A stretch of DNA of 20,100 nt from Roseobacter sp. (GCA_024636425.1 JAGXHB010000050.1:1-20100); one strand, 5' to 3'. Positions 1 to 7,600 are shown, counted from the stretch's first letter. Notes: generated by a model not told the origin, from the letters alone. Translations and numbers: made by a program.

Positions 1-49
1 GGAACACGCGCTTTGCCAGGTCGACACCGATTATAGTAACTTCGGACAT
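1..49 (-). CDS. IS110-family transposase, N-terminal fragment cut by the window edge
   Basis: The reverse strand from 49 downward reads MSEVTIIGVDLAKRVF, the typical start of an IS110-family DEDD transposase (recombinase). The pattern IGVDLAK contains the first catalytic Asp of the RuvC-like domain. A strong ribosome binding site, GGAAGGAG, lies just upstream of the ATG on the minus strand. Only 16 codons are inside the window, so whether the gene is intact cannot be judged. IS110 enzymes insert and excise their element guided by a structured RNA made from a non-coding end of the element. The stretch at 50-240 fits that role. Confidence 0.8.
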   Translation of the reverse strand, partial: MSEVTIIGVDLAKRVF

Positions 50-61
50 GGATGCTCCTTC

Positions 62-235
62 CTTTTGTGATGGCTTTAACACTCACCACAATGGCACATT
101 GCGATGCCGTCGGGAGGGGCATCCACGCCATCAACAAAGCCCACCATCAGCCCAACATTGACCACGGCGTGCCACATCGAGTTCGCGCGTGCAGCGAGTT
201 GCTCAACGGAAGGCCTCAATCCGTGGTGAGCAGCA
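62..235 (-). ncRNA. Candidate bridge (seek) RNA in the non-coding end of the IS110 element
   Basis: This non-coding leader sits directly upstream of the IS110 transposase start on the same strand. Three stem-loops are visible, given in plus-strand coordinates. (1) 201-205 pairs with 227-231 and 207-210 with 220-223. (2) 124-129 pairs with 166-171 and 131-134 with 158-161, enclosing a 23-base loop with an internal bulge. (3) 103-108 pairs with 118-123. IS110-group elements (for example IS621) are known to encode a bridge RNA in the end upstream of the transposase, with two internal loops that recognise target and donor DNA. Hairpin 2, with its large loop, is the best candidate for a recognition loop. 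The exact RNA ends and the element boundary (somewhere between 50 and 257) cannot be fixed from one copy. Confidence 0.5.
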
Positions 236-257
236 TCGCTTACACCCTTCCTGAACT

Positions 258-734
258 TCACTCCGGCTTTTGAATTTTCGCCTTAGTTTTGTCTATTGCG
301 ATAGTGTCAACCACAAGCATAGTCGATGTCTCTGCCACTTCGGGAAGGTTTTGAACGGTGATTGTAATAAACTGGTGCAAGGCTTCGATGTCGCAGAACC
401 AAGCCTTCAGGATATAATCAGCATCGCCGGTTACCATAAGGCATTCGACGACTTCCGGGCTGTTCGCAATTGTATCGCGAAAGGCGCTGTGACCATCTGG
501 TTTATGCTTGGCCAGCCGGACTGATATCATCACGCAAATGGTCATTCCGCGGGCCTTTGGATCGATATCGGCGTGATACCCTCGGATCATCCCTGATTTC
601 TCCAACCGTTTGACCCGCCTTGCGCAGGGCGTCGGCGACAGGCCGACACGGTCAGACAAATCGTTGTTGGAAAGCCTTCCTTCAGCTGAAAGCTCTTCGA
701 GGATGCGTCGGTCTATGCTGTCGAGTTCTTGCAT
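258..734 (-). CDS. Lrp/AsnC-family transcriptional regulator
   Basis: This 158-residue protein has the standard size and layout of Lrp/AsnC regulators. An N-terminal winged helix-turn-helix (about residues 4-55) contains MQELDSIDRRILEEL and LSNNDLSDRVGLSPTPCARR. It is followed by an alpha/beta RAM ligand-sensing domain (about 65-150) with the typical VVECLMVTGDADYILKAW stretch. Such proteins are DNA-binding octamers or dimers that respond to amino acids, and they often control the neighbouring amino-acid catabolism gene. It is divergent from the aminotransferase operon starting at 806, so it is the likely local regulator. An IS110 end lies close behind its stop codon. The family is clear; the effector is unknown. 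Confidence 0.92.
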   Translation of the reverse strand: MQELDSIDRRILEELSAEGRLSNNDLSDRVGLSPTPCARRVKRLEKSGMIRGYHADIDPKARGMTICVMISVRLAKHKPDGHSAFRDTIANSPEVVECLMVTGDADYILKAWFCDIEALHQFITITVQNLPEVAETSTMLVVDTIAIDKTKAKIQKPE

Positions 735-805
735 TGCTGCTTTTCACCAATTGAAGATGCAAATATAAGGATAATCTCTAATATGCCAGATTTTTAAGCC
801 GAAAA
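735..805. promoter_or_regulatory. Divergent control region between the Lrp-type regulator and the catabolic operon
   Basis: This 71-bp gap lies between two divergent start codons and is much more AT-rich than the genes around it, especially 755-800. Lrp proteins commonly bind AT-rich divergent regions. No convincing -35/-10 pair or perfect operator repeat could be picked out, so the role is inferred from position and composition. Confidence 0.45.
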
Positions 806-2101
806 ATGCCGAGATATACTCCTGACACGTGTGCTATACACTACTTAGTTTTTATCGGCGAGGGCAGAAGATTGGCGCACGCAGCGAAGAAAATCGAGAA
901 CGCAAAGGCTCCGGATCGCGCAGCTTTCGCAGGCTGGCTCTCAACAACCAATGAGATTACCCGCGCCTTTCTGGGAGCGGGTGAAATCAAAGGTCTAATC
1001 AATATCGCTGGCGGGCTGCCAGATCCCACTACCTATCCAGTCGAGGATATTGCCAAAATCGCCGCAAAGGCGATCCGCGACTATCCTGCCGAGACACTTG
1101 GTTATGGCCCCATTGAGGGTCTGCCAGATTTGCGCAGCCAGATTGCGCAGCGTTTCTCGACCCCGTCGATGACATTGTCGAACCGCAACGTTTTGATCAC
1201 TACCAGCGGCATGCAAGGCCTTGATCTGCTGGGCAAGGCGTTATTGGACAACAGTGATGTGGTTGCGGGACAGTTCCCAACCTATCTGGGGGCACTTGAC
1301 GCGTGGCGGCCCCGCCAGCCTCAGTTTCGGAATATGGATTTTACCTCCGAGGGCTTTGATCCTAATACCGCCATGCAGGGCGCGAAATTTGCCTATACGG
1401 TGCCTAATTTTTCTAACCCGACGGGGCGGCTTGTCGGCACGCAGCTGCGCGAAGCGCTTGTCGCCGCTGCTGATGCCTCAGGCACGTGGCTGATCGAGGA
1501 TGATCCTTATGGCAGCTTGAATTATGACGGGCTCCTACCGCCAAGTATGTTGCAGATTGCCATGCAATCGGGTGACACAGGTCCTGTTGTCTATTTGGGA
1601 ACCATGTCGAAATTGATCTCGCCAGGGCTGCGCGTGGGCTGGGCGATTGCAGCGCCCGAGATGATCGAGGCGCTGACCTTGGCGAAGCAGGGGTCGGACA
1701 TGTGTACCAGCGGGATCACCCAACGCATTGCCTGCGAGGTGTTGAAATCCGGCATCATTGAGGCTCGACAGGCGCAGGTTGCTGACCACTACCGTGCCCG
1801 CCGCGATGCCCTTTGTGCAGCTATGTCCGAGCATCTTTCGGACTGGTTTGAATGGGAAGTCCCCGCAGGCGGCATGTTCGTTTGGGCTAGAGCGCGGGAT
1901 GCGCGTATCAACACCGACCGACTGTTCGAAATAGGGCTTGAGGAAAAGGTCTGCATCTCGCCCAGCAGCGTCTTTGATGCGCATGGCGAGGACCGCCAAG
2001 GCATGCGGCTGAACTTCACGCTGAACGCAGAGGAAGACCTGACCGAGGCCATCCGCAGGCTGGCCCGCACAGTGGAACGTTTTTTGAAAGAGGACATCTG
2101 A
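806..2101 (+). CDS. PLP-dependent aminotransferase (class I/II, fold type I)
   Basis: This would transfer the amino group of an amino acid to a 2-oxoacid, using pyridoxal phosphate, in the cytoplasm. The PLP-binding features are visible: NFSNPTG at about 201-207, the Asp of EDDPYG near 232-235, and the Schiff-base lysine K269 in MSKLISPGLRVGW. The length (431 from the first ATG) is somewhat long for the 2-aminoadipate/aromatic type, which is usually near 390-410. The first 20 residues look unlike the family and no ribosome site precedes 806. A TTG at 872, preceded by GAGGGCAGAAGA and giving about 409 residues, is a plausible true start. The RraA-like gene begins at the base after its stop codon, indicating one transcript. 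The substrate cannot be read from the sequence. Confidence 0.9.
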   Translation: MPRYTPDTCAIHYLVFIGEGRRLAHAAKKIENAKAPDRAAFAGWLSTTNEITRAFLGAGEIKGLINIAGGLPDPTTYPVEDIAKIAAKAIRDYPAETLGYGPIEGLPDLRSQIAQRFSTPSMTLSNRNVLITTSGMQGLDLLGKALLDNSDVVAGQFPTYLGALDAWRPRQPQFRNMDFTSEGFDPNTAMQGAKFAYTVPNFSNPTGRLVGTQLREALVAAADASGTWLIEDDPYGSLNYDGLLPPSMLQIAMQSGDTGPVVYLGTMSKLISPGLRVGWAIAAPEMIEALTLAKQGSDMCTSGITQRIACEVLKSGIIEARQAQVADHYRARRDALCAAMSEHLSDWFEWEVPAGGMFVWARARDARINTDRLFEIGLEEKVCISPSSVFDAHGEDRQGMRLNFTLNAEEDLTEAIRRLARTVERFLKEDI

Positions 2102-2761
2102 ATGAGCGTTACAATAGGGACCCCAAACCCGACGTTGACTGCGGCTGAGCTGCAAGCGTGGAATGACATTCCAGTCAGCATCGCGGTGGACTTGGAGCCA
2201 TCCCGCCAGATCGACTATGCGATCCGCCCCCAAACACTGGGTGCAATGCCCCTGCGTCTGATGGGGCTGGCCATGACAGTAAAGGTCACACCACCTGACT
2301 TTGGTGCTGTCGTTCATGCGCTCGACCACGTTCAGGCCAGAGATGTTTTGGTGATCGCGGCAGGTGGTGTAACCGACTTTGCGATGATCGGTGATATTCT
2401 TGGGGGCCATCTGCGCCGCATCGGTTGCGCGGGTCTGGTCGTCGATGGTGCAGTGCGCGACATCGACACCTTGGGCAGTTGGGCGGATTTTCCGGTCTTT
2501 GCTCGTGCGGTCAATCCACGCGGTCCGACTGGTGCTTCTGACGGGACGATCCATGGCAAAGTGACTGTCGGCTGTTGCCTCGTCTCCTCGGGCGACCTGA
2601 TCATCGGCGATCGTGACGGGGTGGTTGGCCTGTCACCCGATTTGGCGCGCAGTCGCATTGCTGATGCCAAGGCAAAGTTGAAGACCGAGGAGACATGGTC
2701 GCAAGGCCTGAAAGCCGGAAAAACAGCCGCTGAAGTGTTTGGGCTCGCCCCCTATGTCTGA
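2102..2761 (+). CDS. RraA-family protein, likely 4-hydroxy-4-methyl-2-oxoglutarate aldolase-like lyase
   Basis: This 219-residue protein of the RraA/HMG-aldolase family was formerly mislabelled dimethylmenaquinone methyltransferase. It shows the family core GDILGGHLRRIGCAGLVVDG followed by A117-V118-R119-D120. The Arg-Asp pair is the position used by HMG aldolases to bind substrate and the divalent metal. A second family stretch, IIGDRDGVVGLSPDLA, lies near 168-183. Class II HMG aldolases cleave 4-hydroxy-2-oxo-diacids to pyruvate plus a second 2-oxoacid and can decarboxylate oxaloacetate. Placement between an aminotransferase and a 2-oxoacid dehydrogenase E1 favours an aldolase over an RNase E regulator. 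The stop codon of the aminotransferase abuts its ATG, and its own end overlaps the next start by 8 bp. Confidence 0.85.
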   Translation: MSVTIGTPNPTLTAAELQAWNDIPVSIAVDLEPSRQIDYAIRPQTLGAMPLRLMGLAMTVKVTPPDFGAVVHALDHVQARDVLVIAAGGVTDFAMIGDILGGHLRRIGCAGLVVDGAVRDIDTLGSWADFPVFARAVNPRGPTGASDGTIHGKVTVGCCLVSSGDLIIGDRDGVVGLSPDLARSRIADAKAKLKTEETWSQGLKAGKTAAEVFGLAPYV

Positions 2762-5144
2762 GCAACGCATAACGTCAAATACCGCCCATCTGAAAGAGAT
2801 TGAACAACGACTTTTGTGGCTGTCCCATTGGATGATCCACAATGCCAATCATCTTCGCCCGAAGACGGACGGGATTAAGGTCGGCGGGCATCAAGCTTCT
2901 TCGGCTTCTATGGTGTCGATCATGACCGCACTTTATTTCAGCGCCCTGCGGCCAGAGGATCGCGTGGCGGTCAAGCCTCATGCCAGCCCTGTTTTTCATG
3001 CCATCCAATACCTGATGGGTAATCAGACTCTCGAGAGAATGAAGAATTTCCGCGGTTATGGCAGCGTGCAAAGCTATCCAAGCCGCACAAAGGATTATGA
3101 CGATGTCGATTTCTCGACAGGATCTGTGGGCCTCGGCGTGGCGATTACATCCTTTGCGTCAATTGTGCAGGATTACATCACTGCCAAAAGCTGGGGCGCA
3201 GATGCGCCTATGGGCTGTATGGTGGCGCTGGTGGGCGACGCGGAACTGGATGAAGGCAATATTTACGAGGCCTTGCAAGAAGGCTGGAAAAACGATCGGC
3301 GCAACACGTGGTGGATCATTGATTACAATCGCCAGTCTTTGGATGGCATTGTGCGCGAAGGGCTGTTTGCGCGGATTGAGAAGATTTTTGAGGCTTTTGG
3401 TTGGGACGTGGTGCGCATCAAATACGGTGCCTTGCAACAAGCTGCATTTAAAGAGCCGGGCGGGGACAAGTTGCGCGATTGGATCGATAACTGTCCTAAC
3501 CAGCAATTCTCCGCCCTGACGTTCATGGGTGGCGCAACCTGGCGCAAGCGGTTGATGGACGAACTGGGCGATCAGGGCGATGTCACTGCATTGATTGATG
3601 CGCGAAGCGATGCTGAACTGGCTGCGCTGATGGAGAACCTTGGCGGCAACTGCGTAGAAACTATGGCGCAGACCTTTTCTGCCGTCGACCACGACCGCCC
3701 CACTTGCTTTCTGGCATATACGATCAAAGGCTGGGGCACGCCGATTGCGGGCCACAAAGATAACCACGGCGGACTCATGAACAAGACCCAGTTTGCCGCG
3801 TGGCAGGCACATATGGGCGTTGAAGAGGGCTACGAATGGGAACCGTTGGCCACAGTCAAAGATACTGATGCAACCAATCGGTTTCTGTCGACGGTTCCGT
3901 TTTTTGCCAAAGGAACACGGCGGTTCCACGATGAAAAACTGCCTGTGCCAACCATCGAGACAGATACCTTTCGCGAAACTTCGACGCAGATGGCTTTTGG
4001 CAAAATTCTCGACGATCTGTCAAAGGGCAGTAGCGCCTTGGCCGATCGCATTGTGACCACATCACCCGATGTTACGGGCACCACCAACCTTGGTCCTTGG
4101 GTGAACCGCCGCAAGCTGTTTGCACGCACCGAACAGGCTGATGCCTTCATCGATCACAGGATCCCATCGACCGCAAAATGGGAGTTTATACCGCAAGGTC
4201 AACATATCGAATTGGGTATCGCCGAGATGAACCTGATGCTGCTGTTGGGAGCCGCTGGGTTGTCGCATTCGCTTTGGGGCAAGCGCCTAATTCCAATTGG
4301 GACGGTTTATGACCCCTTCGTCGCCCGCGGCCTCGATGCGCTGAACTACGCTTGCTATCAAGATGCGCGGTTTATCCTTGTCGGCACGCCGTCAGGCATA
4401 ACCCTCGCTCCCGAGGGTGGCGCGCATCAATCTATTGGCACACCTCTAATCGGCATGAGCCAGGACGGGCTGGCAGCGTTTGAACCCGCTTTTGGTGATG
4501 AGCTTGCCGTGATCATGAAATGGGCGTTCGACTACGTTCAGCGCGACGGCGGAGGTAACCCCGATGAGCGCACATGGCTGCGCGATGAGACTGGCGGCTC
4601 GGTTTACCTGCGGCTCACAACCAATCCCATTGAACAGCCGTGCAAACGAGTCGACGAGGATTTTCGTCAGGGTGCAATCGATGGTGCCTATTGGTTACGT
4701 AAGCCGGGGCCTAACCCAGACCTGATCATCGCCTATCAGGGCAGCGTCGCACCGGAGGTCATCAAGGCCGCGGGCCGCATCGGACAAGATAGGCGCGATG
4801 TGGGCGTTTTGGCGGTAACCTCGGCGGATCGATTGAACGCCGGTTGGACTGCGGCCAAACGTGCGCGTCAACGGGGCGTTGCCGGGGTGCAATCCCATGT
4901 TGAATACTTACTGAACGCCATTCCTCGCGACTGCACGATGTTGACCGTCATCGACGGCCATCCGCTGACTCTTGGGTGGCTGGGGTCGGTGGCGGGACAT
5001 CGAACCGTGCCGCTTGGCGTCGAACACTTTGGCCAAACGGGGACAATTCAAGACCTGTATCGGCACTTTGCATTTGATGCTGCTGCAATCGTCGACGCTG
5101 CAAATGAACTAACCGAAGGCCGTCCAATTCGGATGGCGACATAA
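2754..5144 (+). CDS. Homodimeric-type 2-oxoacid dehydrogenase E1 component (AceE/MdeB-like; transketolase superfamily)
   Basis: This is a thiamine-diphosphate enzyme of the single-chain AceE type: N-terminal pyrophosphate-binding half, central pyrimidine-binding half and C-terminal transketolase-like domain. ThDP binding is marked by GDAELDEG at 161-168 followed by IIDYNRQSLDG, matching GDGEMDE...NLQRLDG in E. coli AceE except that the third residue is Ala rather than Gly. KGWGTPIAGHKDNHGG and the GIAEMNLMLLLGAAG stretch also match. At about 796 residues it is shorter than AceE (about 887). The ATG at 2754 was chosen because it gives an 8-bp overlap with the RraA-like stop; an in-frame TTG at 2739 is possible. 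No E2 or E3 gene is nearby. Pseudomonas MdeB, a 2-oxobutyrate dehydrogenase E1 in an Lrp-type-regulated methionine catabolic operon, is a good functional analogue. Confidence 0.85.
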   Translation: MSEQRITSNTAHLKEIEQRLLWLSHWMIHNANHLRPKTDGIKVGGHQASSASMVSIMTALYFSALRPEDRVAVKPHASPVFHAIQYLMGNQTLERMKNFRGYGSVQSYPSRTKDYDDVDFSTGSVGLGVAITSFASIVQDYITAKSWGADAPMGCMVALVGDAELDEGNIYEALQEGWKNDRRNTWWIIDYNRQSLDGIVREGLFARIEKIFEAFGWDVVRIKYGALQQAAFKEPGGDKLRDWIDNCPNQQFSALTFMGGATWRKRLMDELGDQGDVTALIDARSDAELAALMENLGGNCVETMAQTFSAVDHDRPTCFLAYTIKGWGTPIAGHKDNHGGLMNKTQFAAWQAHMGVEEGYEWEPLATVKDTDATNRFLSTVPFFAKGTRRFHDEKLPVPTIETDTFRETSTQMAFGKILDDLSKGSSALADRIVTTSPDVTGTTNLGPWVNRRKLFARTEQADAFIDHRIPSTAKWEFIPQGQHIELGIAEMNLMLLLGAAGLSHSLWGKRLIPIGTVYDPFVARGLDALNYACYQDARFILVGTPSGITLAPEGGAHQSIGTPLIGMSQDGLAAFEPAFGDELAVIMKWAFDYVQRDGGGNPDERTWLRDETGGSVYLRLTTNPIEQPCKRVDEDFRQGAIDGAYWLRKPGPNPDLIIAYQGSVAPEVIKAAGRIGQDRRDVGVLAVTSADRLNAGWTAAKRARQRGVAGVQSHVEYLLNAIPRDCTMLTVIDGHPLTLGWLGSVAGHRTVPLGVEHFGQTGTIQDLYRHFAFDAAAIVDAANELTEGRPIRMAT

Positions 5145-5161
5145 CCAGAAGGAGAAAAAAT

Positions 5162-5977
5162 ATGTGTGATATTTGTGTAATGAATTCCGTTAAAGACCGG
5201 ATGCTGTCACGGCGGGGGTTCTTTTCAGCTGCTGCAGCGACAGGTGTGGCTGCTTTTGCAACCGGAGCAACCGTTCCTGCGGCCCTGGCCGCCGGGCATG
5301 GGTCAGTTGAGGACATGACCCACACATTGCACCCGAACTTCCCAACTTTTTTCGGCGATCAGCAGTTCTCGATCGAGCAGTTGTTTAACTATGCGGAGCA
5401 TTCTTTTAACCTCAACCAGTTTACAGTGAACGAGCACACTGGCACCCATGTGGATGCTCCGCTGCACTTTTCACCGGACGGTATGTCCGTTGATGAAATC
5501 CCGGTTTCCGATCTGTTTGCACCGCTATGTGTGATCGACATCGCTGCACGTGCGGCGACAGACGCAGACACCCGTGTGACACCTGATGATATCCGCGCTT
5601 GGATTGCCGCAAACGGGGACATTCCCGCCGGGGCCTGCGTCGCAATGCATTCCGGTTGGGCGGGCAAGGTCGATACTGACGGATATCGCAATTTCGACGG
5701 TGAAGTTCAGCATTATCCGGGCTTTCATGTCGAAGCAACACAGATGCTGATCGAAGAAACCGGCGCGCGCTCTATCGCTACAGACACCCTCTCGTTGGAT
5801 CACGGGATGTCACCCGATTTCGCTGCGCACTATGCTTGGCTTCCGACCGGCCGCTTTGGCATCGAGAACCTCGCTGGTCTTGATAAAGTGCCCGCTGCGG
5901 GGGCCACGCTTGTAATCGGCGCGCCAAAACATGCTGGCGGAACCGGCGGTCCAGCGCGTATTTTTGCGTTGATATGA
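5162..5977 (+). CDS. Tat-exported cyclase-family metal hydrolase (kynurenine-formamidase/isatin-hydrolase-like)
   Basis: This 271-residue protein carries the cyclase-family metal motif H92-T-G-T-H96-V-D98-A-P-L-H102, which binds Mn or Zn in bacterial kynurenine formamidases and isatin hydrolases. A Tat signal (S16-R17-R18-G-F-F plus an Ala-rich segment ending near AALAAG) predicts export folded to the periplasm. Before the twin arginines the protein begins MCDICVM, an unusual CxxC in the n-region. The start is firm: AGAAGGAG lies just upstream of the ATG at 5162. It follows the E1 gene by only 17 bp, so it belongs to the operon. It probably opens a cyclic amide, lactone or formamide outside the cytoplasm before uptake. 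A terminator-like hairpin follows. Confidence 0.88.
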   Translation: MCDICVMNSVKDRMLSRRGFFSAAAATGVAAFATGATVPAALAAGHGSVEDMTHTLHPNFPTFFGDQQFSIEQLFNYAEHSFNLNQFTVNEHTGTHVDAPLHFSPDGMSVDEIPVSDLFAPLCVIDIAARAATDADTRVTPDDIRAWIAANGDIPAGACVAMHSGWAGKVDTDGYRNFDGEVQHYPGFHVEATQMLIEETGARSIATDTLSLDHGMSPDFAAHYAWLPTGRFGIENLAGLDKVPAAGATLVIGAPKHAGGTGGPARIFALI

Positions 5978-5982
5978 ATTGA

Positions 5983-6016
5983 GGGGTGCCGCAAAATTCA
6001 AGATGTGCGGTGCCCC
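5983..6016 (+). terminator. Stem-loop terminator after the catabolic operon
   Basis: An 11-bp stem pairs 5983-5993 (GGGGTGCCGCA) with 6006-6016 (TGCGGTGCCCC), including two G-U wobbles, around a 12-base loop. It starts a few bases after the cyclase-family stop codon. The T-run behind it is weak and delayed (GGTTTTA near 6026), so Rho-independent termination is likely but not certain. Confidence 0.5.
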
Positions 6017-6141
6017 ACTTCGGCAGGTTTTATCACAAAGTTTTGTCGTTCGGTTAGGACAACTGGATTGTGTTAGGTGCGGACTGAACTTCACCCCATG
6101 AAATGTCCGGCGTTCAAGGTGAGCAGCGCAGCCGCGTTTTC

Positions 6142-6246
6142 ACTTGTGGCTTCAACATCTACGATAACGTTCTAATCAGTGTCGATCAGGTAGTTCGTCG
6201 AATAGGCAAAGAGCGAAGGACCTTTTTCGGGATATTGCTGGGCAAG
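6142..6246 (-). pseudogene. IS1182-type transposase remnant with internal stop
   Basis: Read on the minus strand from 6246, the frame gives LAQQYPEKGPSLFAYSTNYL, then IDTD, a TAG stop (6172-6174) and NVIVDVEATS. FAYSTNYLID followed by a VDVEAT stretch is a hallmark of IS1182-family DDE transposases. Only about 35 codons are recognisable. The flanks do not continue the protein, and the internal stop shows it is dead. Its upstream edge lies within 10 bp of the methyltransferase-like remnant at 6254, so the junction looks like an insertion/deletion scar. No inverted repeats of the element were found. Confidence 0.6.
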
Positions 6247-6253
6247 ACCCTAA

Positions 6254-6556
6254 TCTGGCTACCTCCAAACCCCGTTCGACTTTCCCTGGGAACAGGTCAT
6301 CTGCCGCGCGGCCACCGCGTTCCGTCCCGGCGGATTACTCCTGACAGTCACGCACCAGCGCGTCGCCCCATGGTCGTGGCGACCGCCCAAGCTGGGTTTA
6401 CCCGGGGCCGAAGACCTGCTGGAAAGGGTCGATCTGGACCCGGCCGATTGGACCCGGATATTCGTCGGCCCTGTCGACCGCGTGGCCACGCTCCCCGACG
6501 GGCAAAGCGCGGAGGTCACCGATGCCGTCATTGCGTTTGAGAAGTGCCAGAGCTAG
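6254..6556 (+). pseudogene. 3' fragment of a class I SAM-dependent methyltransferase-like gene
   Basis: This frame opens right after a TAA at 6251 and runs 100 codons to a TAG at 6554-6556. There is no start codon with a ribosome site near its beginning. It reads PFDFPWEQVICRAATAFRPG, then GLLLTVTHQRVAPWSW, and ends TRIFVGPVDRVATLPDGQSA with EVTDAVIAFEKCQS. The FRPGGLLLTVTHQ piece resembles the post-motif strand of class I methyltransferases. The family call is from general pattern only. Codon use is GC-rich, like the hydrolase/SDR genes that follow, so it probably came with them. The 5' part is missing and replaced by the IS1182 remnant. Confidence 0.45.
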
Positions 6557-6558
6557 CG

Positions 6559-6576
6559 CGACGAAGGCGATCGTCG
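6559..6576. terminator. Small hairpin between convergent genes
   Basis: CGACGA (6559-6564) and TCGTCG (6571-6576) form a perfect 6-bp stem with a 6-base loop. It lies in the 25-bp gap between the methyltransferase-like remnant (+) and the hydrolase stop codon (-). There is no T-run on either side, so a terminator role is only suggested by position. Confidence 0.22.
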
Positions 6577-6581
6577 AAGAG

Positions 6582-7538
6582 TTACGTGCCTTTGGGCGGC
6601 GTCTTCGGTGTGACATGCGCCAGTGCCGAAGCGGGTCCGTCAAGTGCCCCGCTGGTGGTCTTCCAGGTATCGGGATCCAGGCCCAGGGCCGTGCGCAGCC
6701 AGGCCAGCGTCAGCCGCTTGGTGGCTTCCAGCGCGTCGGGCGCTTCGGTTTCGGTCTCTTTCGCGTCGAGTCCCGCAATGCCGCCCAGCCCGTGCCCGAC
6801 GCCAAGCACCGTCAGAAACGCCTCGGCACCGGGGCTGTCATGGAAGGCATCGGCGAACCAGTCCGGGCCGCGCGGCGTGAAATGAGGATTGTCCTCGTCG
6901 CCGACAACCACGAGGGTCCTCGTCTTGAGGCCGGAAAAATCCACGTCAAAGAAGGGGAAGCGCTCTGCATTCTCGGGTGTCAGATCGCTGCCGCCCCGGC
7001 CGGGCGCGGTGAGCATAAGCCCGGCAGAGATGCGCGGATCGCGAAAGTCCTCGCCCTGAACGCGGCTGCCCAGCAACAGGCCGGTGGTATAGCCGCCGAA
7101 GGAATGGCCCGCCGCCGCGATGCGGGTGTGATCCAGCCGCCCGACAATGGCCGGGGCCGGATGCTCGATCTCGTTCAGGCGGTCGAGGATCGCTTTCATC
7201 TCCGTAACCCGCTCGCGCCAGAAGAACGGTACGCCTTCCGCATCCGATGGCAAGCCGCCGACGCGGGACGTGGCATGGGTCGGCTGGATCACGGCAAGCC
7301 CGCGCTCGGCCCAGAATTGTGCGAGATGGGCATAGCCATCCTTAGACGGGATGTAGTTCGACGGGCCACCTCCATGCGAGAACAGCACGATGGGTAAATC
7401 CGTTCCTTCGGCGGGTGCGGTGATGCGCAGTTCCAGCGGCTGACGGCCCTCCATCGGCAGGGTGACCGGCGAATAGGCGACGGTCAGTGCAGCGTCGGGC
7501 GTGGGAATTTGGCGGGCGAGGTCGATCAGGTTGTTCAT
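6582..7538 (-). CDS. Alpha/beta hydrolase (dienelactone-hydrolase/chlorophyllase-like)
   Basis: This 318-residue alpha/beta-hydrolase-fold protein has all expected active-site parts: oxyanion-hole HGGG at 55-58, nucleophile elbow GHSFGGY with S146, a probable acid in GDEDN (213-217) and catalytic H249 in GVGHG. There is no signal peptide, so it is probably cytoplasmic. The start at 7538 (MNNLIDLARQ) has AAGGA about 10 bases upstream; a longer open frame continues through the SDR gene region but is a shadow. It lies 62 bp downstream of the SDR gene on the same strand, likely one transcript. The substrate (ester, lactone or similar) is unknown. Confidence 0.88.
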   Translation of the reverse strand: MNNLIDLARQIPTPDAALTVAYSPVTLPMEGRQPLELRITAPAEGTDLPIVLFSHGGGPSNYIPSKDGYAHLAQFWAERGLAVIQPTHATSRVGGLPSDAEGVPFFWRERVTEMKAILDRLNEIEHPAPAIVGRLDHTRIAAAGHSFGGYTTGLLLGSRVQGEDFRDPRISAGLMLTAPGRGGSDLTPENAERFPFFDVDFSGLKTRTLVVVGDEDNPHFTPRGPDWFADAFHDSPGAEAFLTVLGVGHGLGGIAGLDAKETETEAPDALEATKRLTLAWLRTALGLDPDTWKTTSGALDGPASALAHVTPKTPPKGT

Positions 7539-7600
7539 GAGGGTCGTGTCCTTGAAACAGGGGGGTAACTCGTCGCCCACAGCCAGGCGACGACATCGGT

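Noticed and set aside
76..261. 61-codon minus-strand frame upstream of the IS110 transposase
   Set aside because: It lies in the structured non-coding end of the element and shows no protein motif; a structured RNA explains the region better.
1535..2554. 339-codon minus-strand frame
   Set aside because: It is antisense to the aminotransferase and RraA-like genes, with no motifs.
6103..6540. 145-codon plus-strand frame across 6103-6540
   Set aside because: It crosses two unrelated remnants (IS1182 on the minus strand, methyltransferase-like in another frame) and becomes Arg/Pro-rich as shadow frames in GC-rich DNA do.
6522..7397. 291-codon plus-strand frame
   Set aside because: It is antisense to the alpha/beta hydrolase, whose catalytic motifs are complete; it has low-complexity Arg/Gly composition.
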